From SIG565 sp045650565 (GTDB taxonomy: Bacteria; Bacillota; Clostridia; Oscillospirales; Acutalibacteraceae), in NCBI GenBank assembly GCA_045650565.1, contig JAZRRG010000068.1, forward strand, positions 1 to 50,333: a stretch of 50,333 nt of DNA, written 5' to 3'. Below, piece after piece: positions 49,637 to 50,333 of this stretch. Positions within the stretch are counted from its first letter, which is position 1, and the number at the start of each line of letters is the position of its first letter. The notes under the pieces were generated by a model. It was not told where the DNA came from, did no database searches, and saw only the letters and a list, made by a program, of their open reading frames with translations. The position numbers were made by a program, and so were the translations under genes.

Positions 49637-50333
49637 TCGTGTTCCTCCTCTTTTGCATCTTCCTGCAACTGATTCGAAAAAGCAGAAATACGTTTTTCCG
49701 TTGCTTCTTTTATCTTCTTTTCCACAATCGGCGTCACTATCATAGAAAAGATTACCAACAATACACACAGCCAACCGGCAGGCGACTGCAAAAACAATAT
49801 GAAACTACCGACAAACGGAATGCGATTACCTTCGTAAATTCCTTGCATCTGGCTGTATAGCACAGGGAATTTGTCCGGATTCTCTACGGCATCACCTTGA
49901 AGCAGAAAATGTCTTTCGCCCGGATGGTTTGAATTTGTTTCTTCAATGCCAACGATACGGTGAATCACATACATATCTTCCTGCTTGTACACCACAATGT
50001 CATATAGCTTCAGTTCATCCTCAGCAGGAAGGTGATTACAAACCACGACATCAAACATCTGAAACTGATCGTTAAGATCATTGTCGGCCAGATACGTGTT
50101 CTCCGGATGTTTCTTTGACATAGACTCGCTTTTGACCACCTTAATAGATGGAATACCGTTAGCAGGGCGGTCTTGCGTTGCACGAATATACACGGCAAAA
50201 GCGAATGTTGTTACAAAAACAGCACACAACAAAAGCGATACGATTCTGTTAATCCAGAGGAAAGCTCGGTTTTCTTTTCTCTTTTTATTCAGTTCTTTTT
50301 TGATTGCTTCATCTCTGTGTCCGTGCTGAATCA
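49621..50333 (-). CDS. SipW-type signal peptidase I (5' end outside window)
   Basis: At least 236 residues; the frame runs open through the window end, so the true start is not visible. A charged cytoplasmic start (KKELNKKRKENRAF) precedes the first membrane span (residues ~38-55). The catalytic Ser is in VVKSESMSK and, instead of Lys, a His lies in MYVIHRIVGI: the Ser/His type of SipW and ER signal peptidases. GDAVENPDKFPV matches box E; a second span and a long acidic C-terminus follow. It probably processes the protein encoded next. Confidence 0.85.
   Translation of the reverse strand, partial: IQHGHRDEAIKKELNKKRKENRAFLWINRIVSLLLCAVFVTTFAFAVYIRATQDRPANGIPSIKVVKSESMSKKHPENTYLADNDLNDQFQMFDVVVCNHLPAEDELKLYDIVVYKQEDMYVIHRIVGIEETNSNHPGERHFLLQGDAVENPDKFPVLYSQMQGIYEGNRIPFVGSFILFLQSPAGWLCVLLVIFSMIVTPIVEKKIKEATEKRISAFSNQLQEDAKEEEHEWAEV

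Overview
The window looks like the chromosome of a low-GC, endospore-forming member of the Clostridia, most likely an uncultured Oscillospiraceae/Ruminococcaceae-type gut bacterium. The reasons are a complete spoIIIA operon, spoIIE, a SpoIIQ-like LytM protein with intact zinc ligands, spoVT, strong GGAGG ribosome binding sites, frequent TTG/GTG starts and consensus sigma-A promoters with 17-bp spacers. No tRNA, rRNA operon, phage, transposase gene or CRISPR array was seen. Most of the window is core chromosome with short accessory stretches.

Layout. 1-7.6 kb (minus): spoIIE, then an Asp23/YqhY gene and spoIIIAH to spoIIIAA. 7.6-11.7 kb (minus): rpmG-secE-nusG-rplK-rplA and rplJ-rplL, with an L10 leader and a run of hairpins between nusG and rplK; rpoB does not follow rplL. 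11.7-14.3 kb (minus): murA, a YycJ-type metallo-hydrolase and rlmH. 14.5-19.2 kb (plus): alpha/beta hydrolase, membrane-anchored MurF-like ligase, Ddl and a CDF transporter. 19.3-22.1 kb: rodA (minus), then tsaE-tsaB-rpiB (plus). 22.1-25.2 kb (plus): a 5' untranslated region with a cloverleaf-like RNA, followed by two tandem paralogous beta-helix proteins. 25.2-28.5 kb (minus): glf, an MFS carrier and a GDPD phosphodiesterase. 28.6-30.2 kb: an AbrB-like regulator, two structured RNA candidates, a DUF1292 gene and a small basic protein. 30.2-38.5 kb (minus): asnA, a SurA/PrsA-like lipoprotein, mfd, pth and an EF-G paralogue. 38.8-40.3 kb (plus): an unknown exported protein and the SpoIIQ-like protein. 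40.4-48.0 kb (minus): the rimP-nusA-ylxR-ylxQ-infB-rbfA-nrnA-truB-ribF translation operon. 48.2-50.3 kb (minus): spoVT, then a SipW-type signal peptidase (cut by the window end) and its probable exported substrate.

How the genes work together. Three regions build the sporulation machinery: SpoIIE activates sigma-F in the forespore; SpoIIIAA-AH and the SpoIIQ-like protein form the mother cell-forespore channel; SpoVT tunes sigma-G genes. murA, murF, ddl and rodA cover peptidoglycan precursor synthesis and polymerisation. The ribosomal and infB operons are standard.

The least explained parts are four structured non-coding stretches (22.19-22.32, 28.95-29.15, 29.66-29.91 and 9.96-10.06 kb), a SecE with about 160 extra residues carrying four membrane segments, and the pair of cytoplasmic beta-helix proteins. 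RNA calls rest on base pairing worked out by eye, without covariance.
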